A stretch of 64,000 bases of DNA. Origin: Streptomyces venezuelae (GTDB lineage Bacteria; Actinomycetota; Actinomycetes; Streptomycetales; Streptomycetaceae). The translations under genes were made by a program, and so were the position numbers. The stretch is from the NCBI RefSeq assembly GCF_008642355.1, contig NZ_CP029193.1:4922001-4986000 (forward strand), given 5' to 3'. The stretch's first letter is position 1. Each line of letters starts with the position of its first letter. Under the pieces are notes generated by a model. It had not been told where the DNA came from, ran no database searches, and was given only the letters and a program-made list of their open reading frames with translations. Positions 1-9,230 of the stretch are shown one piece after another.

Positions 1-777
1 GAAGGCGCGGCCGTGCGGGGAGGGGAGGGAGGTGCGGGCGCCGGGGAACGAGGTGCCGGTGAGACGGAGGGGGTGAAGGATGCGGCGTTCGGCTTCGGTG
101 GCGTACGAGTTGCCGGTGACCCGTTCGATGACCATGCCCAGGACGACGTAGTTGGTGTTGGAGTATGCCCAGCGGCCCTTGGGGGACGGGCGGTGGGCGA
201 GGGCGGTGCGGACGGCCAGGACGGGAGTGAGGGGGACGGTGCCTTTGGTGACGGCAGCGAAGTCGTGGAGACCGCTGGTGTGGGTGAGCAGGGCACGCAG
301 GGTGATCGTGCGGCCGTCGACGCCCGGTCCGCGGACGAGTCCGGGCAGATGGTGTGCGACCGGGTCGGACAGGGACAGACGGTGCTCCGCGGCGAGTTGG
401 AGGACGACCGTCGCGATGAATGTCTTGGTGATGCTGCCCACCCTGAAGTGGTCGGCGCGGGAGAGGGAGGGGCCGGTGCGGGCGAAGTGGAGATAGGGGC
501 GCGGGCTCGGCGCGGCGGCGGGGTCCTGCCGTTCGGAGTCCGGCCGTGCGGGGCGTCGCACGGAGACGGGAGATGGCTGGTGGCGTAGGGTGCGTGCACC
601 CGGGGGCGGTTCGGGCTGAGTACGACTCAGGAGTGCCGCGGCCGGGGCCTTGCCCCGGGTGGTGAGCAGCGGAAGAGTGGCGTCCGTGGCCGGTGCCGCG
701 GGTTGCGGGCGGCCCGCCGTCAGGCCGATGAGCGCCGCCGCCAGCAGGATGGCCGGTATCGAGCGTGGTGTCGGCAA
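1..777 (-). CDS. Secreted serine hydrolase, beta-lactamase/D-Ala-D-Ala carboxypeptidase family (partial)
   Basis: The first 259 codons of a penicillin-binding-protein-like serine hydrolase, cut by the left edge. Residues 1-25 have the hydrophobic profile of a secretion signal, so it probably acts outside the cell on D-Ala-D-Ala peptides or related amides or esters. The catalytic SxxK is S115-I-T-K118 and the second motif YxN is Y205-S-N207; the third (HTG/KTG) would lie beyond the edge. The TTG start at 777 is chosen because GAGGAGGGA lies 6 bases upstream and an in-frame TGA 30 bases upstream excludes an earlier start. It is divergent from the kinase array with only 149 bases between. The family is clear from the two motifs; the substrate is not. 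Confidence 0.85.
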   Translation of the reverse strand, partial: MPTPRSIPAILLAAALIGLTAGRPQPAAPATDATLPLLTTRGKAPAAALLSRTQPEPPPGARTLRHQPSPVSVRRPARPDSERQDPAAAPSPRPYLHFARTGPSLSRADHFRVGSITKTFIATVVLQLAAEHRLSLSDPVAHHLPGLVRGPGVDGRTITLRALLTHTSGLHDFAAVTKGTVPLTPVLAVRTALAHRPSPKGRWAYSNTNYVVLGMVIERVTGNSYATEAERRILHPLRLTGTSFPGARTSLPSPHGRAF

Positions 778-926
778 GGCGGGTCCCTCCTCGTGCGCGG
801 TCCATCATGGGGCACGGGATGGGGGGCCGGCGGACCCTGGGCACCGACCGGTCCCCGAGTAAGGGACAATGAAGGCTCTGTCAGGGCGGGTTGCTCGGGT
901 AGCAGCGGTAGCAGCAGAGGGGACGC

Positions 927-2993
927 ATGTCGGACGCGGAGCAGACGGGTGACGCCCGTCGGGACAAGAGCGAACGTCTCCTCGCCGGCCGGTACCGGCT
1001 GGGAGAGGTGCTCGGCCGCGGAGGCATGGGCACCGTCTGGCGCGCCAAGGACGAAACCCTTGGGCGTACGGTCGCGGTGAAGGAGCTGCGGTTCCCCTCG
1101 AGCATCGACGAGGAGGAGAAGCGACGGCTCATCACGCGTACGTTGCGTGAGGCCAAGGCGATCGCGCGGATCCGCAACACCAGTGCCGTGACGGTCTACG
1201 ACGTGGTCGACGAGGACGACCGGCCGTGGATCGTGATGGAACTCGTCGAGGGCAAGTCGCTCGCCGAGGCGATCCGCGAGGACGGCACGCTCACGCCGCG
1301 GCGCGCGGCCGAGGTCGGGCTCGCCGTGCTCGACGTGCTGCGCTCCGCGCACCGCGAGGGCATCCTGCACCGCGACGTGAAGCCGTCCAACGTGCTGATC
1401 GCCGAGGACGGCCGGGTCGTCCTCACGGACTTCGGCATCGCGCAGGTCGAGGGCGACCCGTCGATCACGTCGACCGGCATGCTCGTGGGCGCACCCTCGT
1501 ACATCTCGCCGGAGCGCGCCCGGGGTCACAAGCCGGGCCCCGCCGCCGACCTGTGGTCGCTGGGCGGGCTGCTGTACGCGGCCGTGGAGGGCGTGCCCCC
1601 GTACGACAAGGGGTCGGCCATCGCGACCCTCACCGCGGTGATGACCGAGGACGTCGAACAGCCCGTCAACGCCGGGCCGTTGGAGAAGGTCATCTACGGC
1701 CTGCTCGCCAAGGATCCGGAGCAGCGGCTCGACGACGCCGGAGCGCGGGCGCTCCTCATGGACGTCATCCACGCCCCCGAGACGAAGCCGGTCCCCGAAC
1801 CGGTCGAGGCGACCAAGGTCGTGCCGCTGCCTCCGGCCCCGCCCAACGCGCCGAAGGCGTCGAGGGTGCCGAAGCCGAGCAGGCTGACGAAGGCGCCGAA
1901 GGGTGCGGGTGCCGCTGCCGGTGCGACGGGTGCGGCCGGTGCCGCTCACGGGTCGGTCGGGTCCTCCGCCCCCACCGGCAGTGCCGGGACCGCGACGACG
2001 TACGGGAAAGCGCGTCCCGAGGGGCGCAAGGCCGGGGAGACGGCCGAGCGGCTGAAGGGCGCCCTGCAGTCCGTGCGCAAGGCGGCCGCCTCCGCCACCG
2101 CGCGCGGCACGGGCGGCGCTGGGGGCGCGGCCGGAGCCACGAACGGGACCGCGACCAGCGGGACCGCGGCCTACGGCTCCACGCCCAACGGGTCCGCGGG
2201 CGGGCCGCCGCGGGTGCCCGCCAAGGCGTCGCTCACCGACGTGGTGCCGCGCCGGACGCTGGTCATAGTGACCATGGTGGTCGTGCTCGCCGTGCTCGGC
2301 ACGGTGCTCGCCCTCGCCCTCGGCGACGACAACGCGGACAGCAAGGACAACAAGGGCGGCGACAAGGCTGCGTCCGCCGGAGCGACCGGCGGGAACCCGG
2401 GCAAGGACGACGACAAGGACTCCGGCAAGGACTCAGGCCAGGGCACCGGCACCGGTACGGGCGACGACGGCAAGGATCCGGGCAAGGACGAGAGTTCCGG
2501 TCCGGACGACGGCAAGAGCGACGACCCGGGCAAGGACGACGACGCCAAGAAGCCGGAGGACGGCGCCGAGTCGACGTACAAGCACTCCCAGGGCTTCAAG
2601 ATCGGGCTCCCGAAGGGCTGGAAGTACCAGTCCACGGGTCGGGCGGGCGCGCGGTTCGGCGGCCCCGACGGGCAGAAGCTGCTTGTCGGCTGGACGACGA
2701 CGCCCAAGGACAACCCGGTGGCCGACTGGAAGAACCAGGAGAAGTTCATGGTCCGGCCGCAGTACGACCGGATCCGTATAGAGAAGGTCGGCTTCCGCGG
2801 CTGGAACACGGCCGACTGGGAGTTCACCTACGTGGACGGCGGGACCAAGTACCGGTCGATAGACCGCGGCTTCGTCGTCAACGGCGGACTCGGCTACGGA
2901 ATGATGTACACGGCCAAGGCGGACGACTGGGGCAGCGAGAAGCGTCGCGCCACGTGGCGGACCCTGACGAAGACGTTCGAGCCGAAGTCCTGA
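927..2993 (+). CDS. Membrane Ser/Thr protein kinase, array member 1
   Basis: A Hanks-type kinase of 688 aa. The N-terminal catalytic domain (about residues 18-285) has the glycine loop GRGGMG, ATP-binding K52, catalytic H148-R-D150 and metal-binding D168-F-G, so it should be active. An Ala/Gly/Pro-rich linker leads to one membrane span (about 445-466), a Gly/Asp/Lys/Ser-rich external tether (about 470-550) and a C-terminal external domain of about 130 residues. There are no PASTA repeats. The external domain resembles those of the next four proteins (finding below). AGAGGGG precedes the ATG. It begins a same-strand run of five kinase-like genes with 80-160 base gaps. From memory, S. coelicolor has a comparable cluster linked to spore-wall synthesis; equivalence is inferred. 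Confidence 0.93.
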   Translation: MSDAEQTGDARRDKSERLLAGRYRLGEVLGRGGMGTVWRAKDETLGRTVAVKELRFPSSIDEEEKRRLITRTLREAKAIARIRNTSAVTVYDVVDEDDRPWIVMELVEGKSLAEAIREDGTLTPRRAAEVGLAVLDVLRSAHREGILHRDVKPSNVLIAEDGRVVLTDFGIAQVEGDPSITSTGMLVGAPSYISPERARGHKPGPAADLWSLGGLLYAAVEGVPPYDKGSAIATLTAVMTEDVEQPVNAGPLEKVIYGLLAKDPEQRLDDAGARALLMDVIHAPETKPVPEPVEATKVVPLPPAPPNAPKASRVPKPSRLTKAPKGAGAAAGATGAAGAAHGSVGSSAPTGSAGTATTYGKARPEGRKAGETAERLKGALQSVRKAAASATARGTGGAGGAAGATNGTATSGTAAYGSTPNGSAGGPPRVPAKASLTDVVPRRTLVIVTMVVVLAVLGTVLALALGDDNADSKDNKGGDKAASAGATGGNPGKDDDKDSGKDSGQGTGTGTGDDGKDPGKDESSGPDDGKSDDPGKDDDAKKPEDGAESTYKHSQGFKIGLPKGWKYQSTGRAGARFGGPDGQKLLVGWTTTPKDNPVADWKNQEKFMVRPQYDRIRIEKVGFRGWNTADWEFTYVDGGTKYRSIDRGFVVNGGLGYGMMYTAKADDWGSEKRRATWRTLTKTFEPKS

Positions 2994-3121
2994 GCCGGGA
3001 TCTCGAATCCCCTCAATACGGTTCACCGACGGCACGTATCGTGAGTGCTTGCGGACCGTAAGCAGCCGCAACGCGCCGCAAGACGAACGGATTTGACCAC
3101 CGGGCGGACGGGGAAGGCATC

Positions 3122-5515
3122 GTGGACGACTACGCGGGACGGGTGCTGGCCGACCGCTACCGCCTGCCGCTCCCGCCCTCCGACGTGTACGAATTCGCCG
3201 AGTCGCGCGCTTTCGACACGTACAGCGGTCAGGAAGTCCTCGTCCGTCAGGTGCCGCTGCCCGAGATCGTCGAGGCGGAGGTGGTCGGCGAGGACGGCCT
3301 GGACGATCTGGACGGCCTGCCCGACGGGTTCCTGCCGCGGGCGGGCGCGGGCGGCCCCGGAGGGCGGCGATCCGGGGCAAGGAGGCCCGGGACCAGGACC
3401 ACGCGCAGGCCCACGGACCCGGCGGTGCGGCGCGCCATCGAGGCGGCGCAGACCGCCGCGCAGATACCCGACCACCCCCGGCTCGACCAGGTCTTCGACG
3501 TGTTCGCGGAGGACGGCTCGCTCTGGATAGTCAGCGAGTTGGTCGCGGCGCGGCCGCTGGCGGCGCTTCTCGCGGACCGGCCGCTGAGTCCGTACCGCGC
3601 GGCGGAGGTCGCGGCGGACGTCCTGGCCGCCCTGCGGGTGCTGCACGCGTACGGCTGGGTGCACCGGAACATCACCGCCCGGACCGTCCTGATCTGCGAC
3701 GACGGCCGGGTGATGCTGACGGGGCTCGCGGCGGGCGCCGCCGAGGAGGCCCTCTGCGGGTACGACCCGCGGCCGGTGGAGGCGGGGGAGGCGACGGGCT
3801 CGGCGGGGTCGGTCGGCAATGTCGCGGAGTACGAGACGGGGCACGCGACGGGGCTCGGGAGGGGGTATGGCGCCGCGGACGAGGACGAGGACGGCGATGT
3901 GGCGCTCGAACCCGCGCCGGAACCCGAGTCCGAGCCCGCGGGACGGATATCGGACCCCTACGGAGTCGCGGACAAGAAGCCGTGGCACGGGGCGGTGCCG
4001 CGGGGCGGGGTTCCGGGGGCACGCGGCCGGGACGCGAACGAGGCTCCCCGTCGGAGCGAGGACCGCCGCGACAGCGAGGTGCCGTACGGGAACGCGCGCG
4101 GCGGGTGGGACGACGGAGACGGCGAAGGCACCCCCCTGCGCGGCCCCGCCACCGCCCTCGCCGCCGAACGCGCCCGGCTCGCCCGCATGGTGGTCGTCGG
4201 AGCCGTCACCGAGCGCTGGGCGCCCGAGCAGGCCGGGCCCGTGCACGAGAACTGGCAGCTCGCCGCGCCCATCGCCCCCGCCACCGACCTGTGGGCCCTG
4301 GGAGCGCTGCTCTACCGCGCCGTACAGGGACACGCGCCGTACCCGGAGGACAGCACCGCCGAACTCGTCCAGCTCGTCTGCGCCGAGCCGCCCGCCTTCG
4401 CCGAGGAGTGCGGCCCACTGCGCCCCGTCGTCGAGTCCCTGCTCCGTCAGGACCCCACTGAACGGCCCGACTTCGAGGAGCTCAGCGGCTGGCTGCGCTC
4501 CCTGGTGCGGTCCGCGCCCGAACCGGAGGCGGGGGCGCACGTGGTACCGGTCCCGCCGTACGACGCGGGCAGGCTGCCCGTGGTGCGCCGCCGGGGCGAA
4601 GTCGTGCGCAGGCGGAAGAGCCCCGCGAGGAACACCGAGGGGCACGGGCGGCACAAGCGCGGCCGGGGACGCGGCGGCAGGGCGCAGGGCAGCAGGCCCG
4701 GACACGACGTGCCCGACGTCTCGCCCCTCCAGGGCCACAGCGGCCCGCGCGCACCCCGTGAGGCGCACCCGCGCGGACCCGCGCGCCCCCGTTCGCTGGG
4801 CCGTCTGCTCCTGATCGCGATCCTGCTCGGACTCGCCGCGGCGATCGCGTACGCCATGGTCTTCATGCCCAAGTCCGACGACCGCTCAAGTGACCGCGCC
4901 GGGACAGCGGGTGAGGTCAGCTCGGCCCCCCGACCGGGCGACAGCAAGGACGGGAAGGACGGGGAAAAGGACAAGAGCGAGGACAAGAACGAGGGCAAGG
5001 AGAAGGACGGGTCGGGCAGGAGCCCCGGCTCGCAGAAGCCGCAGACGTCCGGCCCCGAAGTGCCGCAGGGTTTCGTCGTCCGCAAGGATCCCGAAGGCTT
5101 CCACGTGGCTGTCGCGGGCGGCTGGGACCGGCAGCCCAAGAACGGCAGGGGCCAGGTCCGTTACACACACGGCGGCTTCGAACTGCTGCTGGTGCCGGGC
5201 CGTGACACCACGGACAGCTACGGCGACGATCCCATGAAGTACCAGCGCGAGCACGAGCGTGAGCTGCAGCCTTTCCGCGACTCCTCCTGGGCGACGTCCA
5301 GCGGCATGCGCCGTATCGACGTCGGTGGACGGGTCATGGCGGAGGGTCAGTTCACCTGGCAGGACGACGCGGGCCGCGAGGTCTTCGTACGCAATCTCGC
5401 GATGATCGTTGGCGGCAGGTACCACGTGGTCCAGGTGCGGGGGCCGGAGGCCGAACGGGACGAAGTGACACGGCTGTACGAGCAGGCTTCGGCCACTTAC
5501 CGGGTCACCGACTGA
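3122..5515 (+). CDS. Membrane pseudokinase, array member 2
   Basis: Kinase-fold protein of 797 aa that has lost its catalytic residues. There is no glycine loop after ADRYRL; the VAxK lysine position reads V-L-V-R42; HRD is H181-R-N183, removing the catalytic aspartate; DFG is replaced by G201-L-A203. The Lys and Asn of the HRDxKxxN loop are also changed. The domain is interrupted by Gly/Glu/Arg-rich insertions (about residues 65-105 and 220-340), with the C-lobe resuming at about 345 and the motif DLWALGALLYRAVQG intact. One membrane span follows (about 562-582), then a charged Lys/Asp/Glu tether and an external domain like those of its neighbours. A scaffold or allosteric role is inferred. 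The GTG start gives VDDYAGRVLADRYRL, matching the family start. Confidence 0.9.
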   Translation: MDDYAGRVLADRYRLPLPPSDVYEFAESRAFDTYSGQEVLVRQVPLPEIVEAEVVGEDGLDDLDGLPDGFLPRAGAGGPGGRRSGARRPGTRTTRRPTDPAVRRAIEAAQTAAQIPDHPRLDQVFDVFAEDGSLWIVSELVAARPLAALLADRPLSPYRAAEVAADVLAALRVLHAYGWVHRNITARTVLICDDGRVMLTGLAAGAAEEALCGYDPRPVEAGEATGSAGSVGNVAEYETGHATGLGRGYGAADEDEDGDVALEPAPEPESEPAGRISDPYGVADKKPWHGAVPRGGVPGARGRDANEAPRRSEDRRDSEVPYGNARGGWDDGDGEGTPLRGPATALAAERARLARMVVVGAVTERWAPEQAGPVHENWQLAAPIAPATDLWALGALLYRAVQGHAPYPEDSTAELVQLVCAEPPAFAEECGPLRPVVESLLRQDPTERPDFEELSGWLRSLVRSAPEPEAGAHVVPVPPYDAGRLPVVRRRGEVVRRRKSPARNTEGHGRHKRGRGRGGRAQGSRPGHDVPDVSPLQGHSGPRAPREAHPRGPARPRSLGRLLLIAILLGLAAAIAYAMVFMPKSDDRSSDRAGTAGEVSSAPRPGDSKDGKDGEKDKSEDKNEGKEKDGSGRSPGSQKPQTSGPEVPQGFVVRKDPEGFHVAVAGGWDRQPKNGRGQVRYTHGGFELLLVPGRDTTDSYGDDPMKYQREHERELQPFRDSSWATSSGMRRIDVGGRVMAEGQFTWQDDAGREVFVRNLAMIVGGRYHVVQVRGPEAERDEVTRLYEQASATYRVTD

Positions 5516-5650
5516 GGCGTATCCGGCCACGTATCCGGCCATCGGGACATGCACCGCATGCGTCACAGTGCGGTCTCCTAGGCCCCCCTGCGGTTCCCTG
5601 CACGCCTCCCGCTCCTTAACCTGGCCCAGTCAAGACCATTGTGGGGAAAC

Positions 5651-7363
5651 GTGAATCAGATGCAGGGCCTGGTCCTCGCGGGCCGCTACCGACTCGCTGA
5701 GTCCATCGGCCGCGGTGGCATGGGACGGGTGTGGCGCGCACAGGACGAGGTGCTGCACCGGGCCGTCGCCGTCAAGGAACTGACGGCCGCGCAGTACGTG
5801 CAGGAAGCCGACCGCGCGGTCCTCTTCACGCGTACCCAGACGGAGGCGCGCGCCGCCGCCCGCATCAACCACCCCGCCGTCGTCACCGTCCACGACGTCC
5901 TGCAGTACGACGACCGCCCCTGGATCGTGATGGAGCTCGTCGAGGGCCGTTCGCTGGCGGACGCGGTCAAGGACGACGGCCGCGTCGAACCCGTCGAGGC
6001 CGCCCGGATCGGCCTGTGGACCCTCAAGGCGCTGCGGGCCGCGCACGCCGCCGGGGTGCTGCACCGCGACGTGAAACCCGGCAACGTCCTTCTCGCCGAC
6101 GACCGCCGCATCCTCCTCACCGACTTCGGGATCGCCGCGATCGAGGGGGACTCCACGATCACGCGGACCGGGGAAGTCGTCGGCTCCGTCGACTATCTGG
6201 CGCCCGAGCGCGTCAGCGGAGCCAACCCGGGTCCCGCGTCCGACCTGTGGGCGCTCGGGGCGACGCTGTACACGGCGGTGGAGGGGAACTCGCCGTTCCG
6301 CCGTACGTCGCCGCTCGGCACGATGCAGGCCGTGGTGACCGAAGAGCCCGAACCGCCTCAGCACGCGGGGCTCCTCGCCCCCATCATCGAGGCGCTCCTG
6401 CGCAAGGACCCGGCCGCCCGGCCCACCGCGGAGGAGGCCGAGGCGCTGCTCGCCGAGGCGGCGGAGGGGCGGCGGCCGAGCGTGGCGCAGGGCCGGGCGC
6501 AGACGCATGCGCCGACCCGGGCGAACACGACGCCCACCCCGTACAACCAGGCCACGCCGTACGCCCAGGACACCCCGTACAACCAAGCCACCCCGTACAA
6601 CCAGGCCATGCCGTACGCCCAGGACACCCCGTACAACCACGTTGGCCCGCACGACCCCACCGCCCCGCACCACCACGGCTCCAGCACGGCGGTCCAGGGC
6701 TCCCACGGCGGCCGCGAAGGCCACGAAACCTACGCCCACGCGTCGGCACCCGCCCCGGCCAAGCGGTACCGCCGCGTGCTCGCCGTCGCCGCCCTCGTGA
6801 TCGCGGCCGCCCTGCTCGGCGGCGCCGGTGTCTTCGGCTTCCTGCGCCTCACCGCCGACGAGGGCGGTCAGGAGCAGCGCACGGGCCAGGACGACGGGAA
6901 GGCCCCGCGCGGCATCCCGGCCGACTGGAAGCGCGTGTACGACCCCGACGGCTTCAGCCTCATGCTGCCCGAGGGCTGGCAGCGCCGGGCGAACGGCACC
7001 CAGGTGGACTACACGCCGGACGACGGCCGGAGCTTCCTGCGGATCGGCGTCGACAAGTCCCCGCAGGCCGAGTCGCCGTACGCGCACCAGCTGCAGCTGG
7101 AGAAGGGCCTGCTGAACTACAAGGACTACAAACGGCTGCACCTGGACTCGAACACGTTCCGGGGGCAGCACGGAGCGCTCTGGGAATTCAGCTGGACGTC
7201 CGGAGTGAACAACAGGACGAAGGGGCCGCGCCGGGCCATCGAGCAGACCTACGTGAGCAAAGACGGCGTCGAGTACGCCATCTATCTCTCGGCCCCCGCC
7301 GCGGGCTGGGACAAGTCCCGACAGCAGTTCGACTCGATGCTCCGGGGCTGGCGGGAGGGCTGA
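5651..7363 (+). CDS. Membrane Ser/Thr protein kinase, array member 3
   Basis: Kinase of 570 aa with an intact catalytic set: GRGGMG loop, K42, H-R-D140 and D158-F-G. The juxtamembrane linker holds an irregular repeat of PYNQAT and PYAQDT hexamers at about residues 297-335, then one membrane span (about 375-397) and the external domain shared by the array. GTG 5651 is preferred: GGGGA lies just before it, it gives VNQMQGLVLAGRYRL, and the kinase domain begins at once. TTG 5639 and ATG 5660 are alternatives. It probably phosphorylates cytoplasmic or membrane targets in response to an envelope cue; no target is visible here. Confidence 0.92.
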   Translation: MNQMQGLVLAGRYRLAESIGRGGMGRVWRAQDEVLHRAVAVKELTAAQYVQEADRAVLFTRTQTEARAAARINHPAVVTVHDVLQYDDRPWIVMELVEGRSLADAVKDDGRVEPVEAARIGLWTLKALRAAHAAGVLHRDVKPGNVLLADDRRILLTDFGIAAIEGDSTITRTGEVVGSVDYLAPERVSGANPGPASDLWALGATLYTAVEGNSPFRRTSPLGTMQAVVTEEPEPPQHAGLLAPIIEALLRKDPAARPTAEEAEALLAEAAEGRRPSVAQGRAQTHAPTRANTTPTPYNQATPYAQDTPYNQATPYNQAMPYAQDTPYNHVGPHDPTAPHHHGSSTAVQGSHGGREGHETYAHASAPAPAKRYRRVLAVAALVIAAALLGGAGVFGFLRLTADEGGQEQRTGQDDGKAPRGIPADWKRVYDPDGFSLMLPEGWQRRANGTQVDYTPDDGRSFLRIGVDKSPQAESPYAHQLQLEKGLLNYKDYKRLHLDSNTFRGQHGALWEFSWTSGVNNRTKGPRRAIEQTYVSKDGVEYAIYLSAPAAGWDKSRQQFDSMLRGWREG

Positions 7364-7477
7364 TACGGGCCCCGAGCGCCCCGTCGTACGGGTGGGGCGC
7401 CCGGGGGTGGCGGCCGGAACCAGCCGCCCGGCGGCGACACCCATTCCGTTCGCACACGTGTGGGGCATGATGGCCGC

Positions 7478-9148
7478 ATGGGGAGCCTGGGAGACCACGC
7501 CGGAGCGGCAGGTGGAGGCAACGCCCGGGTGATCGCGGGCCGTTACCGCCTGGAGGCGCCGCTCGGCCGGGGCGGCATGGGGGTGGTGTGGCGCGCCACC
7601 GATCTGCTGCTCGGCCGCCGGGTGGCCGTCAAGGAACTCGCGCGCGACGAGACCCTCTCCGACGCCGAGGCGGAGCAGCGGCGCGAGCGGACCCTGCGCG
7701 AGGCGCGGGCCGTGGCGCAGCTGCGGCATCCGCACGTGATCGTGGTCCACGACGTCGTGGTGCAGGACGAGCAGCCGTACATCGTCATGGAGTTGATCGA
7801 GGGCGGTTCGCTGGCCGGGCGCATCGCGCGGGGCGGGCCGCTGGACGCGCACGCCGTGGCGCGGATGGGCATCGACCTGCTGGGCGCCCTGAGCACCGCG
7901 CACGATGCGGGCATCCTGCACCGCGACCTCAAGCCCGCCAATGTACTCCTGGAGCGGGGCACCGACCGTGTCGTGCTCACCGACTTCGGCATCGCGCAGC
8001 TCTCGGGGGCGACGACGCTCACGGAGGTCGGGTCGTTCGTGGGCTCGCCCGAGTACACCGCGCCGGAGCGGATGGCGGGGGAGCGGACGGGCCCCGAGTC
8101 CGACCTGTGGTCGCTGGGCGCACTCCTTGTCACCGCGCTCGCCGGTGAGTCGCCGTTCCGCCGCGACTCCATCGGCGGGGTCCTGCACGCCGTCGTCTTC
8201 GACGAGATCCGGCCATCCGCGGCCGTCGATCCGCTGCTGCCCGTGGTGCTCGGGCTCCTCGACCGCGATCCGGATCAGCGGATGGGCGCGGCGGAGGCGG
8301 AGGGGCTGCTGCGGGTGTACGTGGAGACGGGGCGGATGCCGGCGGTGGTGCGGGAGAGACCGGGGGCCGGGCTGCCGGGGCACTCCGGGCGGTCCGGGCT
8401 TCCGGGGCTGCACGGGCTGCCGGGGCGGTCGGGCCGGGGTGCCCCGACGCCGGCCGAGCGTGAGCTGCTCGCCGCGCAGGCCGCCGCGGGGCTCGTGAAG
8501 CCGGAGAAGCACGGCAGGACCTTCATGATCGCCGCGGCTCTGGTGGCCGCCCTCGCGGGTGCGGGGGTCTCCGCCGCGCTGCTGCTGACCAGGGACGGCG
8601 ACGGCGGGGGCACACCGGCTCCCCCGGCCTCCGCCACGGCGACCCAGAGCTCGCCGACGCCGACGGTCACCGTGACGAGCCCCACGGCGCGGCCGTCCTC
8701 GCCGCAGGCGCCCCAGGGCTACCGCATCGCGAAGGACCCCAAGGGCTTCGCGCTCGCCGTCCCGGAGGGCTTCCGGCGCCAGGTGGAAGGGGCCCGCGTC
8801 TTCTACGAGTCATCCGACGGGACGTACCGGATCGGCATCGAGGAAGCCGCTGCCGGTCGGGGCGGCCCGCTCGCCGCGCAGCGCCGCGCCGATGCGAGCG
8901 GCCCGCGCGACAACCCCGGTTACCGCGACGGCAGGGTCTCCGAGACCACGCGCAACGGCAGGCCGGCCGCGCTGCGCGAGTTCACCTGGGACGGGCTCCG
9001 CGACGGGAAGGGCGACCGTCGCTCGTTCGACCTGTGCTGGGAGGAGGGCGGCCGGAGGTTCGACGTGTGGGTGTCGGCGCCGGTGGGGGAGGCGGCGCAG
9101 GCGCGGAGGTACTTCGACGCGGCGGTGGACACGTTCGTACGCCGGTGA
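7478..9148 (+). CDS. Membrane Ser/Thr protein kinase, array member 4
   Basis: Kinase of 556 aa with GRGGMG, K52, H-R-D150 (HRDLKPAN) and D169-F-G, so predicted active. Between the kinase domain and the membrane span (about 349-370) lies a run of eight uninterrupted Gly-X-Y triplets (residues 298-321, starting GLPGHSGRS), a short collagen-like stretch. A Pro/Ser/Thr external tether (SATATQSSPTPT) and the common external domain follow. ATG 7478 is used because it gives the usual short lead before ARVIAGRYRL; an in-frame GTG at 7460 would add six residues. The gap from the previous gene is 114 bases. Confidence 0.92.
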   Translation: MGSLGDHAGAAGGGNARVIAGRYRLEAPLGRGGMGVVWRATDLLLGRRVAVKELARDETLSDAEAEQRRERTLREARAVAQLRHPHVIVVHDVVVQDEQPYIVMELIEGGSLAGRIARGGPLDAHAVARMGIDLLGALSTAHDAGILHRDLKPANVLLERGTDRVVLTDFGIAQLSGATTLTEVGSFVGSPEYTAPERMAGERTGPESDLWSLGALLVTALAGESPFRRDSIGGVLHAVVFDEIRPSAAVDPLLPVVLGLLDRDPDQRMGAAEAEGLLRVYVETGRMPAVVRERPGAGLPGHSGRSGLPGLHGLPGRSGRGAPTPAERELLAAQAAAGLVKPEKHGRTFMIAAALVAALAGAGVSAALLLTRDGDGGGTPAPPASATATQSSPTPTVTVTSPTARPSSPQAPQGYRIAKDPKGFALAVPEGFRRQVEGARVFYESSDGTYRIGIEEAAAGRGGPLAAQRRADASGPRDNPGYRDGRVSETTRNGRPAALREFTWDGLRDGKGDRRSFDLCWEEGGRRFDVWVSAPVGEAAQARRYFDAAVDTFVRR

Positions 9149-9230
9149 CGCCCCGTCCACGTGCATCACCCCGGTCACAATGCGGGGCCTGGCTGGAAAC
9201 CGGGGTGTCCCGCGCGATAGGCATGGGGGC

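Noticed and set aside
3122..5515. Calling this an active Ser/Thr kinase
   Set aside because: The ATP-binding lysine, catalytic aspartate and metal-binding aspartate are all replaced.
8892..9230. Upstream start for kinase 5
   Set aside because: The open frame upstream overlaps the end of kinase 4 with Arg-rich nonsense; ATG 9231 is the only sensible start.
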